NCBI RefSeq assembly: GCF_048128805.1
Contig: NC_135998.1
Span: 22,156,063-22,220,062 of the forward strand
Direction: 5' to 3'
From: Centroberyx gerrardi
Lineage: Eukaryota; Chordata; Actinopteri; Beryciformes; Berycidae
DNA: 64,000 bases
In this document: one piece after another, positions 14,962-29,800 of the stretch
Layout: each line of letters opens with the position of its first letter
How positions within the stretch are numbered: position 1 is the stretch's first letter
Position numbers and translations under genes: made by a program
The notes under the pieces: model-generated
The model's input: the letters and a program-made list of their open reading frames with translations, nothing else
Database searches by the model: none
What the model was told of the DNA's origin: nothing

Positions 14962-17089
14962 TGTGCTGTTAAACTGAGTTTTTCTCCTGTCTGTTTTTTA
15001 AGCATTGTTGTCTGGTCAAAACTGGCCTGATTCTTTTTCCAGCAGAAGTGATGGCACACGTGGACAGTGATAATGATAATGTTGCTTGACTTTATGTACA
15101 CAGGGCATTTTACCTTTCCTTTCCACTGAAGGCATTTTGCCTATGCAGGGATTCTCGAAGCTGATCGTTAAAGCTTCATGCAGGAAATCTTAATGCCATT
15201 AAACCTATACACCATCCTTGGTAAACTCTGGTATGCAAAACAAGTTTTAAATATTTCAAAAAAACTAAAGGGACAAACTGAAATAGATGTTTTTTTCTCG
15301 AAAGATTGACCGGATCTGAGATTTATGATTGGGCCCATAGGCTTGCACCCATCAGTGGTGTAGAGCTAAACAAATGGCAAACTTTATTTTCTTGAAAAAT
15401 TCAGATGGTGTAGGTTACTACAAACAATACCGTTTATACATGGTACACTATGAATAATTAAGACATCTCAGAAAGGCAGGTGAACTGTATTTGATTAAAT
15501 GTAGGAGGCAGTCGGGCTTCAGACTCATTACACCCAATTTGAAGTCCTACCCCGTCTTTAAAAAACACTACAGACTTGATGAAACTGTAGACTGGACAAA
15601 AGTTTTTACTTTTTTACTTAGCTTAATGTTGATGGTCCAATAGCTGCTGTTCCTATTTGAATCTTCAGAAAGTGAATCTGGAGATTTTAAGACTACATTG
15701 TCTTGCAAAGTTCAGCTTTGTGAGGCTGAATTGGCAGAGTAGTTACACTGGCATTTCACTATGAGGAAACTTGGAAACAAAAATGAAACCAATGTGCAAC
15801 AAGTGTGTACGCAATTGTAGGTTTTCAGACCATGCAGTGTTATGAGGCTATCTGTTTTGTTTTTGTAGAAGGGTGAGCTGCAGGACTGCCACACATTCAG
15901 AAACACAGTGAAGATGAGCTCCATCAATACGTAGTGTTTTTCAAAAGATAACTGGCATTAGCTAAAAACCTTAAATTTGGTACAAAAAGCTAAAGTTGGC
16001 CAACTTTGGTATATTCCTTTATGTAATCAAGTATATCATTAATTACATAACTCTTTATATCTTCATAGAGCCTCAAGTTTCTCCACATGTACATATGAGC
16101 TATGATACATTGTGTGTCTACAATAGATACACATGCATACAACAAATCATTGCTTTGCATGGTAATAAAAGCACTTGACATTTTAAGCCTGAAACAGGTC
16201 AATACACGGTGACACTTTCATACAGAGGAAGGTATGAAATGAGAATTATGCAATAAAAATCCTAGATAAATACAAGACAAGAAATAAAAGAGAATGGGAT
16301 GGAATAGTGTTATTTTTACTAATCAATTGGAATCTATTTCCAATTGAATACAACTATTCCAATCCAAATTAATTATTCCAATCCAAACCTTCATCATTAA
16401 AAAGTAGGGCACCAACAAATCACTAGACAAACTGTAACTGCTTTTCTGCAAAATACTGCCAAGTACCACAACCTATTGCACAATATCCTGTGGTGTCAGT
16501 ACAAAGCAGCCACTCCTTCTGACTTCACCTCCTTTATGCTGTCCGGCTGTCTTTCAGAGTGTAAGGAGCAATGGCAAGAACCATAAAAGAATGCATTTGT
16601 TTCCATTTAAGTGCCTATACACTCTTGAAGCATTACATAGAATAGCAGTGCAGATGCATATTGACGTCACGGCTCAGCAAGAAATTGGGGTACACCCTTC
16701 ATTTCTACTGTCTTCCAAGGGGGGGTGGTAGAGACAAGGGTGAAGTCATTACTCAAAAATTTGTAGGACATACTATTTTATCGAGCCCTGTCCTTCTCAA
16801 GGTTTTCAGTCATCAGTCTTTGCTACTGAATGACTCCAAAACTGCAATGAGTGTGGAAGGCTTTAGCCTGGATATCTGTGTCTTTAAAACATGCAGCCAC
16901 TGTTTCATGAAAAACCCAAAGGTTTCAGAAAACGTCTTGTTCCAAAAGGTGTAGGGAATGCAGCAGTCATGCTTTTTCACTGACTTGAAAGAGTATATTT
17001 TGCCCACAATGTCTTTCAAAGCCATGTTTTCTCCTTCTTCTGGTTTAACTTTGATCTTCCAGCACCTGTCCCACTGTCAATAAATGCTG

Positions 17090-18010
17090 TGATCAGTTTT
17101 TCTGTTAGTTAGTTAGAAACTTTACTTTATTGTCCACAATGTGGAAATTTGTCTTTGGCTTCATCACAATCAACATGGATTTACAAACAAGACAACTGTA
17201 GAAAACACACAAACATAGAAACATAAGAAAACATAACTGAAAAAAGCTTATCACATAATTATGAAAAAGCCATGCTAGGTTACAATGTGAAACATTCTGG
17301 GAAAAGCACTTGGCACAAACAATTTACTATCAACATTTTTGGTAGATTATGGTTGCCTATAGCGCCTCCCTGAGGGCAGGAGTTCAAAGGGTGGAAAGGA
17401 TCACTTGTAATGTCAAGAGCTTTGTTCTTAGTGTTATAATACATATTGTTGCTTAATTGCACCTGTGTCTTCCCAGTGATTTTACTAGCCATGTTTACTC
17501 GACAGTTTCCCTTTATTTTTTACATTCAGGTTTCCATACCACATGACCATATTAAAAGATAAGATGCTTTCCACCAGGTTCTTGTGCACCATTTCTAAGA
17601 TATTTTTGCTCACCCCAAAGTCATTTAGCTTCCTGAGTAGATATAATCTCTGCATAGCTCTTTTACAAATACAATCTGTGTTATCTGTAAAATTTAGGTG
17701 GCTGTCTATGTAAATTCCCAGATATTTAAAATAACTGACTACAGGGTGCCCAATGACTGTTAAAAACTGGGATTGGTTTAAACCACGTTAAAGTTCTTTG
17801 GCTTTGCCTATATTGATTTCAAGCGCGTTCACTTGACACCAATGCTGGAGGGAATTTACATGATTAAAATATAAACTTTCTCTTGCAGCGTCCCCCTCAC
17901 GCAAAAGACCAATGAGGGCCATATCATCAGCATATTTAACTAGGCTAAAAGTCTGAATCTTTTTACCACAGATGTTCTTTCCAGAGGGAGAGTGAGCTTC
18001 AGTTACAGAT
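17090..18010 (-). mobile_element. L2/CR1-like LINE fragment with reverse transcriptase remnant
   Basis: Read on the minus strand, the block translates in pieces to LVKYADDMALIGLL (the YADD catalytic box of non-LTR reverse transcriptase), then a stretch like WCQVNALEINIGKAKEL, then YLGIYIDSHLNF and a family-typical downstream helix region. It ends near 17100 in a 3' tail with CACATTGTGGACAATAAAG, common in fish LINEs. It is 5'-truncated, lacks the endonuclease part and carries in-frame stops and frame changes (for example TAA straight after AKEL), so it is dead. Confidence 0.8.
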
Positions 18011-19569
18011 GAACCTGCTTAAAGGGTTTCACAGCTGTTTCTCAACATGTTCCTTGGTGTTGGGCCAGGGTTTCCTCCGGGACACCAAAATACCAGAACA
18101 ACGGGTCTCACTTCTCACGTCTCACTTGAAAAATTCAATCATTTCTTTATTAGCTTTATTCCACCTTTTATTTCTTTAGTCATATAGAAGTAAAATATAG
18201 CCTAACTCTGTAGCATAACAACTGCACTTGATTTGAATGAGTTTTTAAAATTTTAAAGTGTTTTTTGCAGCCCTACTTCCAGCAAATGTGTTTGTTTCCC
18301 GCCTTGTTGATAATGTTGCTATGGAAGCAGGGAACATGGGAACATTGTGAGTTCCATGTGAACATTCTGCGGTTTTCAGAAGTATAAAGTAAGTGTGTAG
18401 TTGGTCCAGTGTTTTCCTATTTTTTGTAGCACCAGCAGTTATATATTGATTTTGACTTGACATCCATCCATTTTTTGGCTCCAGTTTTGGTCATAGTGCA
18501 TATTTCCATGGAAAATCTGCTTTATTTGGATATATATCACTGGGATGAAAACTCAAATTGTAAATATTGACCCAACACTTGTTTATGTTTTACGGAGAAA
18601 TAACTAAAGAATATATTAAGTCAGATATTTTTCCTTATTTGCTCTAGTAGTGTTCTTAATGATCTGCGGCCACCATAACAGAAAGACTCTAGAGGAAACA
18701 TTCAGTCAGGAACACTCCGTCATAGATTTATTGCAACAAATGGAAATACAGTTATGCTTGGCACTGATGGCTCCGCTCTTTAGATGCTCCATGGATTAGC
18801 CAAGCAGCATGCTAAGCCAAAACAGGGAGCGCAATGCAGAAAACCCAAGGGTATACAAGAGTGGGCCCAAAGCAAGACATTGAATACAATTTTAACCTTT
18901 GAGCCATGTTAAGACTCTGAACTAGAAAGGTGGAGGCTGGGGTGGTGGAGACAAAGCTTTGCCAGCAGCAGCAACGGTGAGTGAGGCAGCATTGGTGTAG
19001 CAAGGATCAGTGTAGAAGGGAGTCATATTTAAATGGACCGCCTTGATGTGAGAATGGGCTGTGATTGGTGTATGGCTGATTAGAAACGCTGATTCGATCA
19101 GCAGGCTGTCAGCTGATTACAGCTGGGGTGTATGACTTTCGTGTCCTGCATGAACTAACGCGATGCTTCATTTAGTCAATGCAAAATTACGAAAACCCCT
19201 AAACTAAACTGTTTTAAAACCTGCAAGTGCGTACAAAAGAAAAAGGTTCTATAGTCAGGAAAACAACCAATTGCAACTCATCGTACCTCTTGGCCTTCTC
19301 AGTCTTGTAGATTTCAGAAGCACTTCTGGCCTTCCTAAACCCCATGGCCAGACGTTTCCCCATCCATCCATCCAGTCCTGACAGACCTCCTCTACTCCGG
19401 CCTTGTGACCACAGCTAGTGCTGATGTCATATTCAGTAGCTTCAGTGGGTTTCATATTCCTCAGTCACCATTAGAACCAGGATGTGATGTACAGTTGGAA
19501 GATCGGCCAAGCAACCGCCCCGACAGTCCTGAGGGACATGTTGTCCAGACGGGCCTGTGTTGCCTAGAG

Positions 19570-20380
19570 CAGCGGTGCTCAACGTTTTTGGCTTGTGAGG
19601 CCCTTTAAACAAAATGATGCCTTGCGACCTGCATCACAGGCTGCATATGCAGAGTGGTGTGAAAGAAGGTAGAGCCCACACTACAACTCTGTATCAATCT
19701 TCTTTTACTTTATTAGATTTTGACAACAATCCACAACATCCATTGTGGTGTGTGATGTCACTACCAGTGGAGACAAACAGGTGTGAGGTTGAAACTTAAT
19801 TAGTTGGTAAAAGTAGTATCAGAATAAACAATATTATCACAAAAACAATCTACTATCAGCAAAAACAGTCAACGGCAGTACCTTATAATTGTCTATAGTA
19901 CAGAATGAAACTCCTTCCTTATCTGGAACCAGTTTTAAAACGGTATCTTCAACCACTTTTCTTAAACGGTACCTCACAATTTGATCATCAGGCCATAAAC
20001 AATTTGTTTTAGAGTGCCATGATTACAGGAAATGTCTCAGTTAATTCTCTTGATTCATGCCTTGAGTGCTCATTCATGCTCCTGAGTAATAGGTTGTCTA
20101 TGTTTCCACCCCCTCTTGGCACTTTGACACGCTCTGTACCCGTGTATCTCAACGGGGAACAGTTCAACCAGAGGATGGTTTTCCCTTTTACGGTCGGTTT
20201 CATTTGATTAATCATGAGAACAGGCAGATAAGCTGAAAGCTATTTCACAAGAAAAAAACAAGATAATAAATTTGTATAGTAGATATGTGTTTTTTCCTAT
20301 CCCATAAACCATCTCGTGACCGCCCCAGCAGTTTCTCCTAACCCTCTGGGTGGTCCTGACCCCCAGGTTGAGAACCACCG
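19570..20380. mobile_element. hAT-type non-autonomous element, about 0.8 kb
   Basis: The left end CAGCGGTGCTCAACG pairs with the right end TTGAGAACCACCG as terminal inverted repeats, and the left interior (CTTGTGAGGCCCTTTAAACA) resembles a dispersed fish family as I remember it. The flanking 8-mers match only partly, so the insertion is older than the one at 4135. No transposase frame is left. Confidence 0.65.
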
Positions 20381-20830
20381 GCCGGACAGAGGGATGGAGT
20401 GGGGGGAGGAGAAAGGGAGGGAGCTGAGAAGAGGTGGTTGTTGTTGTTGCTGTGAGACTTTGGTTAAACATGAAATGACAAGACAGGCAAACAACGGCGT
20501 CATTAGACTATGCAACCAAGGGAGTGCACACACACACACAGAGAGAGAGAGACGCACACACGTCTCCCACGTTGTCAAACCAGCAGGGGGCGATAAAGAA
20601 TTGGAAAGTCCTACTTGAGTCACCGTCCCATTTTCTCCGAGGCGTCTCTCCTGACTCGCACAGGTAAAGACCGGAGGAACTGACCGCCGCTACTGACTGC
20701 TGCTTCACTTTCTGCCCACCGCAGCCTCTCGTCCACGCGCCTCTCCAGCTGCTGCGCGCCGCCCGCAAAGTCCAGATTCAAATCAGTTTCATGAGCTGGA
20801 ATGAATTTCCCCTGAACTGAGACTGCTGTA

Positions 20831-23800
20831 ATGAGATGTGAGTATATGTGTGACTGTTGTGTCTGTATTTAGTAGTCTTTTACTAGTTTGTTGCTGTGAT
20901 TTTATGTGTTAAGTTCAACCTGTGTTCCGCACTTGAAGCCTCTGTCCTGGGATCAGTTTGTGCGCTTCTCTTGCTGCTGCGGGAGCCTGCGTGCCGGTGT
21001 GATGAGGTTACCTCCAGCGCAGCAGGTAGGCAGCAACTCAATGACAAGAAAAGTGCTTTTGAATGTTACAAACACTGTCTGGACAATGTCATGCATGTCT
21101 CAGTGTAGCATGAATCTCATTTCATCAGTTCATCGTTGTATGTGGTGCTTTATGTTTCAATTCTGAATCAGACTGTGTAATCTATATGGTGCCATAGGTC
21201 AGATGCAGCAAACTGACAGTGTGTGTGTGCGTGAGTGTGCATGTATGTGCGTGTCTTCCCTTGTGTCTCAGTGGGCCATAGGTGTCATTCACACTGGGGA
21301 CGCTGGGGCCCACCACTTTTTGAAATGACCGATTTTGTCCCCATCACTTTTTAAAAGCATAATTTGTTAAAAATATTCTGAAAAATAGCTTGCACCAAAA
21401 AATGTTAACTAACAAATGACAACGCTTTGAGAAAGGTTTATTTGCACAATAAGAAAACATACAATGCAATGTAAATATAGAAGAAACAAATGCGCATCGT
21501 CCAAAAAAAGTAACATAAGCTAAAAAAAAAAAGAAAATCCCCCCAAGCCTACTGATTCTAAAATGACCCAAAAACGTGCATGCGCCGATCAGTAACTTTA
21601 ACAAATTCTTGACTTGTGTTGCAGCTGTGGATGTGATGCATATGGATGACTGTACTTGTGCGGTCGATGTCGTTGTGCGTTTTATGCTGAGTATGTTCGT
21701 ATTGTCGACTCAGTAGTAGCCTAGGCTATGCCCTTTTGATGCGCCGTTATGCAATTGTTTTCTCGCCGTAATTATAGATGACCTCATACCGATCCCCCCA
21801 TTACATTGCCTAAAATCATATCTGAAGACCGTTTAAAAAATGTTTTTTCATCTGAGTCCTTATGTCCCCACCACTTTTCAACACAAAGTGACGCCCTTGC
21901 AGTGGGCAAGCCTAATCTTGTGTCTGGCGTTTTGTTAAAGCTAAAGTTTCCCCTCATTACGGGGTTAAATTGGGATTCCTGGAAGCCTGAAAACAAAGAC
22001 AGGCCCGGGGCGGTGGGCGACTGTCCTGCTGTAATAACACGACTTGATCAGCCAGGGCGGGCACACTGCAGAAATCATCCAACTTAACGAGTCATTTAGT
22101 CTAGTATCATGTCTTGAGTCTCATTTTTATTAAAACAAGTCAAAAAATCTACAATTTAGGTGGCATAATTCCACTTGTTCTCAATGCATATCAACCTGTT
22201 TCAAGAATTTTCTTCATCCACATGACATCTTGATACTATACTGGAGAAAAATGCCTTATACAAGATAATGTCACTCCAAATAACATTCACAAAACAGGCG
22301 AAACTGCATTGGAAACACATTAAATTAGGCCTATTTCACAGTTGGCTGATTGTTTTTCCTCCTGTTTGAAGGAAAACAAGATTTTAAGCCTCAATGCTAA
22401 ACGACTTGCTGAGATTTTTTGCAGTGCAGCAGAACAGACTTTTCCTGCCTGACCTCTGGGCAGAGTAATCTCGTTGGACCTGTAGGCCCCATCCCCTCAC
22501 ATCCCCTCACATCCCCTCCCATCCCTTACATACACAGTATAGCATCCTGCTCTCATGCCAGCATGATCAGCCCCCACAGATGATTTACCGCCTCGTACGT
22601 CTGAATTCTGCCCAGGAATGTCTTTATGTTGTTCCACATCTTGTTGTTTCTGGATGAACTCCTGTGTGATGTAATGAGTGAATGAACTGCAGCCTTCTTT
22701 GTATGATGAACGAGAAACTAATGTAGTGTGACCGTTTTTCGCGCACTGCTGGGCCTCTGAATGTATGAGACAAATTGTCAGATAATAGTTTTTTTTTCCT
22801 TTACCCTTTACTTAATTTGCAAATTGATGATTGTGATTTGGAAGATCTGTGGTACTCTGGGGTGTGTAATGTGTATTTTGCTTTGACATTTTCCGCTAAA
22901 TCAGATTTCATTTTATTTACATAACCCAGTGGTACACCGCAAAGGAGAAACATGAGCAGAGAGAGAGATAGCCTACGGCACGATAAGGGGAAAAAAAGGT
23001 GGAATAGCATTCTTTGAGGGAGAAAGACTTTATCTTCACTTTCATAAGAATGGGGGCGGTGTGCACAGGGAAAGGCATGTCTTTGCATGTGTGAGGCTGT
23101 GTGTGTGTGAACTCTCCAAAGCAGTGTTTGTCGTCATGGAAACCTTACCTATTCCACAGATTTTACTTTAGCTGTAATAATCCCCAAAGTCATAGCTGGA
23201 TCATCATTTCGTGTCTTGCTTGCTACATCCTGATAGCACAAGTCAACACAATTCACATAACGTGCACATCTGTAACGCCACTCCCGCTTTTGAACGCTTT
23301 TGCAATATTATGAACTCACAAACTCACCATCACGGTACGGTAGAGGAATGTCTGACACAAACAAGCTAATCTCCCACCGTAAATAAAGAGGATTTAATAT
23401 TTCACCCTTAAACTAACATGTGAACTCTGCTTATCCCTGTTTGTATCTAGTCAGTACATCAGTTAGACAGCTCTCTCTCTCACTCTCTCTCTGCCCGCCC
23501 CACCTCACTTTCTTTCTCCCCGTCTCTCTCTCTTGTTCTCTCTCTCTTGTTCTCTCTCTCTCTCATTCTCTCTCTCATGTTAGAACAAAGGCCTTTTTAT
23601 GTGCCAGGACTTGGTGCTTGCAGGTTTCTAGAGTGGCTTGTACACTCAAGCTTGTTGAAACTGTAGAGCAGCCAAGTGTGAAAGATGCAAAACTGTCACA
23701 CAGATTACACACAGTTATTCATGTTTCCTTCTTAATGTGTACGCCTGTCAGTTTAAAATCCATAATCCAGATTATTCTTCTGATCTGGGGCCTAAATTCT

Positions 23801-26800
23801 TGCCCAGGAAATAAGGTTATGGTCATAGTTGTTAGTCAAGTCTAAGTTTAATTTCTTTTTGAATTGCTTATACTGCCAGAGCTTCATACATTATCTGAGT
23901 TTGTCTGCCTTAGTTTATGTTTCTCTTTGACATGAGCTCTTGTTCTTGTTTCCACAGTGAACCCATGTTGTCATTACCCCTGTCATCACTGGGGTGTTTG
24001 TGTAAGATATGGAGCAGACAAATACGAGTGTGACTGCACTCGCACTGGCTACTACGGAGAAAACTGCACCATCCGTGAGTCCAGTTATCTTTATGGGATC
24101 AAGTCTCATATCCTATTTTATTATTGAACATTTTGAGGAATGTTAAACATCTCTGCTATTTCCTTTTGCATTAGACAGAAAGGGATAGTTGGTAAGGTCA
24201 TGTAACTTCCGATTTTATTTGTTTTCGTGAAGTCAGGAAATACTGCAACATTGCTTGGCTCACAAAGTAGGTGTTCCCGTCTAGACCCAAATATTTGTGG
24301 GATTGAAAGGACGGGAAATCAACTGCCAGGAAAAGAAAAGTTGGACAGTGTTGCCTGATCTTTCCACTGTTGCGCTTGACTCTGAGGATCTACCTCTCAT
24401 GAACAAGTAACCATCAAACAATGCAGTTCATAATTTGATGTGAAGCAACTGGCTTCCAGTTATGCAGTTACATCACACTCACCGAGCATAAAAATAATAA
24501 TAATGGACCACTACTGTGACTAGTGAGCAGTGCATTAGAAAAGAATGTAGCATTATTATGAATAAAGGAACAGAAAGAAGAAAAGGAACAAAGAAACAAA
24601 GGAAGAAAAAGAAAGACAAGAGGGAGGAAAACTACTAGAATAACACTTTCACTTGTAACATAGCGTAGCATAGCCACATAGCTAGTTCATCAAGTTCTTC
24701 TTGTTGTTCTTGTTTTTTACATACCTGTTGACCTTAATAGAGCATCCTTAAGGAGCTTTCTTGAGCAGCTTGAGGCCAAGTGTCAAAGTTTGTGAGATGC
24801 AGAACAACCGGGCGAGCTCGCTGAGAGTTATTCCTAGCAGCTTCCTAACAGCCTGGTCGTAAATCACAATGACAGATATCATTTCGACATCAGTAGTTTC
24901 AACGCTATAAACTCTTACATAAATCTTGATGATGCAGCTATCACTTTGTCTTTGTAATACCGACATATCACATATCCCCGCTGCAAAATTTCGATATGGC
25001 TATATGATCTGTCATGTCTGCGATGTTTTGTCACGTATCGCCCAACCACAGCGGAGTTTTGGTCCAAAGTGCGGCAGTTCTTGAAGCCCAGCCCAGATGT
25101 GATCCACTACATCCTGACCCATTTCCACTGGCTGTGGGACATCATCAACTACACCTTCCTGCGGGATGTCCTGATGCGGACAGTTCTGACAGGTCCACCA
25201 TTCATTTCAAGTTATCTTGATGAAATTCTTACTGCTTCTTCAGTCTCTCATATATTTAGTATATACAGTTAACCTTTATTTTCATGTTATTTTTTGTATG
25301 TACAGTCAGAGCAAACTTAGTGCCCAGCCCTCCCACCTTCAACTCCAAGTATGGCTACCTTAGCTGGGAATCCTACTATAATGTGAGCTACTACACTCGT
25401 ATCCTGCCCCCGGTGCCGGAGGACTGCCCCACCCCTCAGGGGGTCAAAGGTTAGGCAATCATTTACACTCTGTCATTAAAATATAGAACCTTCTTTGTGC
25501 CTGATAATTGCAATATACGGTAATATTATGATAATACTGTGATAATATTGATATTACAATGCATCATGAGACACAAATGTAAGACAACATGAATAATATT
25601 AAATGCACAACCTGTCCTTTGCTGAGTGTTTTGCCAGTTAAATCTAAATCTTTCACTATGGTGACATCAATGCAGATTGTTGACCTTGAGGAGTTCAGCA
25701 GTACAGTGTGCTGTGTTAACTGTATCAGTCATGTTTTGTTTCGGTATTATGACTAGAGGTGTGGTGTATCTGTGTTTGTGCCTGCGCTGTGTGTGTGATG
25801 CTGTGAGTCTCTGCCCAGGCAAGGCTGTGCTGCCCGACCCTGAGCTGCTGGTGGAGAGGCTGCTGCAGAGGAGGACCTTCAGGCCCGACCCGCAGGGCAG
25901 CAACCTCATGTTCGCCTTCTTCGCACAGCACTTCACTCACCAGTTCTTTAAGACCTACAACCGCATGGGTCTGGGCTTCACCAAGGCTCTGGCACATGGG
26001 GTTAGTTTGTTTATTAAAGCTGTGTACAGCTGTGCGTTTCTCTTAAGGTGCTGGTGACTGCAGGAGTAAACAATGTCAATAAATGATAAGTTCACTGCAC
26101 ACTAACAAGTAATCCGACAATTTTCATTTTCAGCAGGTAAAATTTGCACAGAAGAAATATGTCAGTCGTATTACCTTTAGTTAATGTATTACTTTGGTTG
26201 TATTTGTACTCATACTTTTAAGCAAAAAAGAGGGAAAAATAGAAAAACATAATAGCCTGTAGTTCTCAAACACATGAGATGGTGACAGTCCTGCAACGTC
26301 TAGTTCATGATATCATTAACCAATATGTACTCTAGCCGTACCCCCATTGATTTGTTCTGATCATCTCACTTCTTTCTTTATCTCTGTCTCTCCCTGTCTC
26401 TCTGCAGGTGGATGCAGGACACATTTACGGAGACAACCTGGCTCGTCAGCTCCACCTTAGGCTTCACAAAGACGGGAAACTGAAGCATCAGGTGACAGAG
26501 AGGCAATGACCCAAACAGAGGCTGTCTCCACCAAGATTTATTGCAACAGAACAGTCAGGGTTGGCACAAAGGGGAGCCTTCAATCGTCCTTTTTTTTACT
26601 TTGGCTGTTGTGATTTACTTTAATTATTTTGCAATTTTATTGACCAATGCTGAGACTATATATTTCATTCATCAGGCAGGTATACACTCACCGAGCACTT
26701 TATTAGGAACATCTGTACACCTGCTTATTCATGCAATTATCCTATCAGCCAATCATGTGGCAGCAGTGCAATGCATACGATCATGCAGATACAGGTCAGC

Positions 26801-29800
26801 AGCTTCAGTTCATGTTCACATCAAACATCAAAAATTTGATCTCACTGACTTTGACCGTGGCATGGTTGTTGGTGCCAGACGGGCTGGTTTGAGTATTTCT
26901 GAAACTGCTGATCTCCTGGGATTTTCACACACAACAGTCTCTAGAGTTTACACAGAATGGTGCGAAAAACAAAAAACTGGAGAATGGCCAGACTGGTTAG
27001 AGCTGACAGAAAGGCTTCAGTAACTCAGTAACTCAGATAACCTCTTTACAACTGTGGTGAGCAGAAAAGCATCTCAGAATGCACAACACGTCCAACCTGG
27101 AGGTGGATGGCACTTTGCTAGCTGATACCTACCCAGTATTAGTACGGAGCACATTAGGAACACTGTGTTCCTAATAAAGTGCTCAGTGAGTGTATTAGGT
27201 GTCAAACAATAGCAGGATTGAACATGCTTCTTAATATGACTATGTTGCAGCTAGAGTGGAAAGAGAATATGGACAGATAATGTGGAGAGGGTTGGGAAAG
27301 ACATTGACGTTGATTTTGCATTAAGTTATATCCAACCATATATATATTAAGATGTATTTTTCTAACCATCTCTCCCATCAGTTAATAGACGGAGAGATGT
27401 ACCCTCCTACTGTAGTTGATGCCCCCATCAGGATGAACTACCCCCCTGGGGTCCCTCCTGAAGGCCAGCTGGCTATCGGTCAGGAAGTGTACGGACTCCT
27501 GCCTGGTTTGGGGCTGTACGCCACACTCTGGCTGCGGGAACATAACCGTGTGTGTGACGTCCTGAAGGCAGAGCATCCCACCTGGGATGATGAGCAGCTC
27601 TTCCAGACCACACGTCTTATCGTCATTGGTGAGCTGGCGCAGCGCTGTAATGCGCTGATTTGTTTATGATAATATTAATTGATTTAGTGCAGATGTATTC
27701 TGACTTATGTAATTACTACAGTCTAAGTAAGTAAGCACACTTCATCCTTAGCATGCAGACAAATATTTTATTTGAGCTGGGAAAGGTGAACAGAGCCAAC
27801 TTGAGTTTGAACCTGATCACTCTTCACTTATGCAATAAGTTTGTATAATTTTTACTTGGCTGACCTCACTCTTCTACTCTGCCCTCTCTTTTTGTCCCTC
27901 TGTGTGCTTCCCTCAGGTGAGACAATACGTATAGTGATAGAAGAGTATGTGCAGCACCTAAGTGGATACCTGCTGCAGTTAAAGTTTGACCCCACCATGC
28001 TGTTTAACTCCCAGTTCCAGTACGGGAACCGCATTGCTCTGGAGTTCAGCCACCTCTACCACTGGCACCCCTTGATGCCTGACAGCTTCTTTATTGATGG
28101 AGATGAACTATCCTACCAACAGTTCCTCTTCAATACTTCTGTTCTTACACACTATGGTGTCGAAAAGCTGGTGGATGCCTTCTCACGACAAGTTGCTGGC
28201 CAGGTAACCATGTCAACAGAAATATTACACACAACCGAAGCTCAATAACCAAACCTCAGACATTAGAACTGATTGTTTTTCATTTTTTTCCAAAGAGGCG
28301 TAATTAATATGCAGAAAAAATATATGAAAACTTTTTAACTGCCGATTAGCATTCTGGAATATGTGCACATGTATGTTTCATATAAAACATTGTAACATTT
28401 TATTTGAATTATTTATTGACCTGGTATTTCAATTAAGTCAACCAAACATCTTTTGAATTACCTCCATACATCTCGTAAGTAGAATCTTCATATATGACAT
28501 CGGAATTGGATTAATGGGGTCATTTTATATGATACTATACTTAGATATACTATATACTTAGATATTATACTATATGATATTATATACAGATACTTGCAAC
28601 GATATACCACATGTCAGTGTCCTTAGAGCTGTTTAGATAGAGGAAAAAGTGAATTCTTACAACTTGATTTCATTATTTTCATTTATTATTTCCATTATCA
28701 TGTAATGTCATGCAAAAGAAAAGTGATTTCTGCAGTAATCACCATAATTTCTGCTCTACAGATAGGCGGCGGCCATAACATCAATGCCGTGGTGACCAGA
28801 GTGGCCGTGGGGGCTATAAAGGAGTCCCGGCAGCTTCGGATGCAGCCGTTCAACGAGTACAGGAAGCGCTTCAACCTGGTGCCATACACATCTTTCACAC
28901 AGTTCACAGGTAGGGAAATAGTTCTACATACAGACCGCACAGCATGGAGTGCGAACCTCAAAAGATCTTATTTATGGCTTTAACAAGTGTGTGTGGGAAC
29001 CGCTGAACACACATTCTTGCAATACCTGGCCTCAACTCGTGTTTCAGGCATTTTTTTTAAAGAATGTTGTCCATAACCTTTCCAAGGTGGCAATGGATGG
29101 GAAGAATGAAAGTATTACTTGACTTGGACATTGACTTGGACAATAAGATGTGTTATTTTCCTTCCATGTTGGCTTCAGAATTGTGTAGTTCTCTGGCATT
29201 GCAATATGTGTGAAGAAAAACACATTCCTGAGGGGTTTGTTATGCTGTCATGCTACCAGGTGCACAACTCTGAGGCTGCTTGCATATCCTACAGCAGCAG
29301 GGATATTCAACCATGTCATGGAGGGCTGAGTGTACGCAGATTTTTATTCCAACCAAAGACCACATTGATGATGATGATTTCACTGATCAGCACATCTTCA
29401 AGCAGAGAGGAGGAACTAATCAGTGAAATGACCTGTTTTAGTCTTTGGTTGGAACGGACACCTGCAGACTTTCTGTGAATACCCCTTGTCCTATAACCTT
29501 TTTCTTTAAACATTGGTTCAAGCCCAGCTATGCCTATAGATTATACATTGGACCTTATGGGAAGTGGTCATGCACTGTACTGGTTGGCAGGTTTTTGGTG
29601 CGATACTGACAGTTACCTTTTGCAGGCGAGGAGGAGATGGCCCGCGAGCTTGAGGAGTTCTACGGCGATATCGACGCTCTCGAATTTTACCCTGGCCTGC
29701 TCCTGGAGAGAACGCGGCCAGGGACCATATTCGGAGAGAGCATGGTGGAGATGGGCGCCCCGTTCTCCCTGAAGGGCCTCTTGGGAAACCCCATATGTTC

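Larger units (their letters stand above)
14962..20700. other. Intergenic between rpl37 and ptgs1
   Basis: No host gene could be supported here. The stretch holds an L2-like LINE fragment on the minus strand (about 17090-18010), a hAT-type element (about 19570-20380) and AT-rich unique sequence. Open frames at 16661-16954 and 19405-19608 have no splice context or recognisable domain. The last 300 bases become GC-richer towards the ptgs1 start. Confidence 0.6.

Noticed and set aside
26541-27023. 160-codon frame as a host transcription factor
   Set aside because: The helix-turn-helix is that of a Tc1 transposase and lies between Tc1 terminal repeats.
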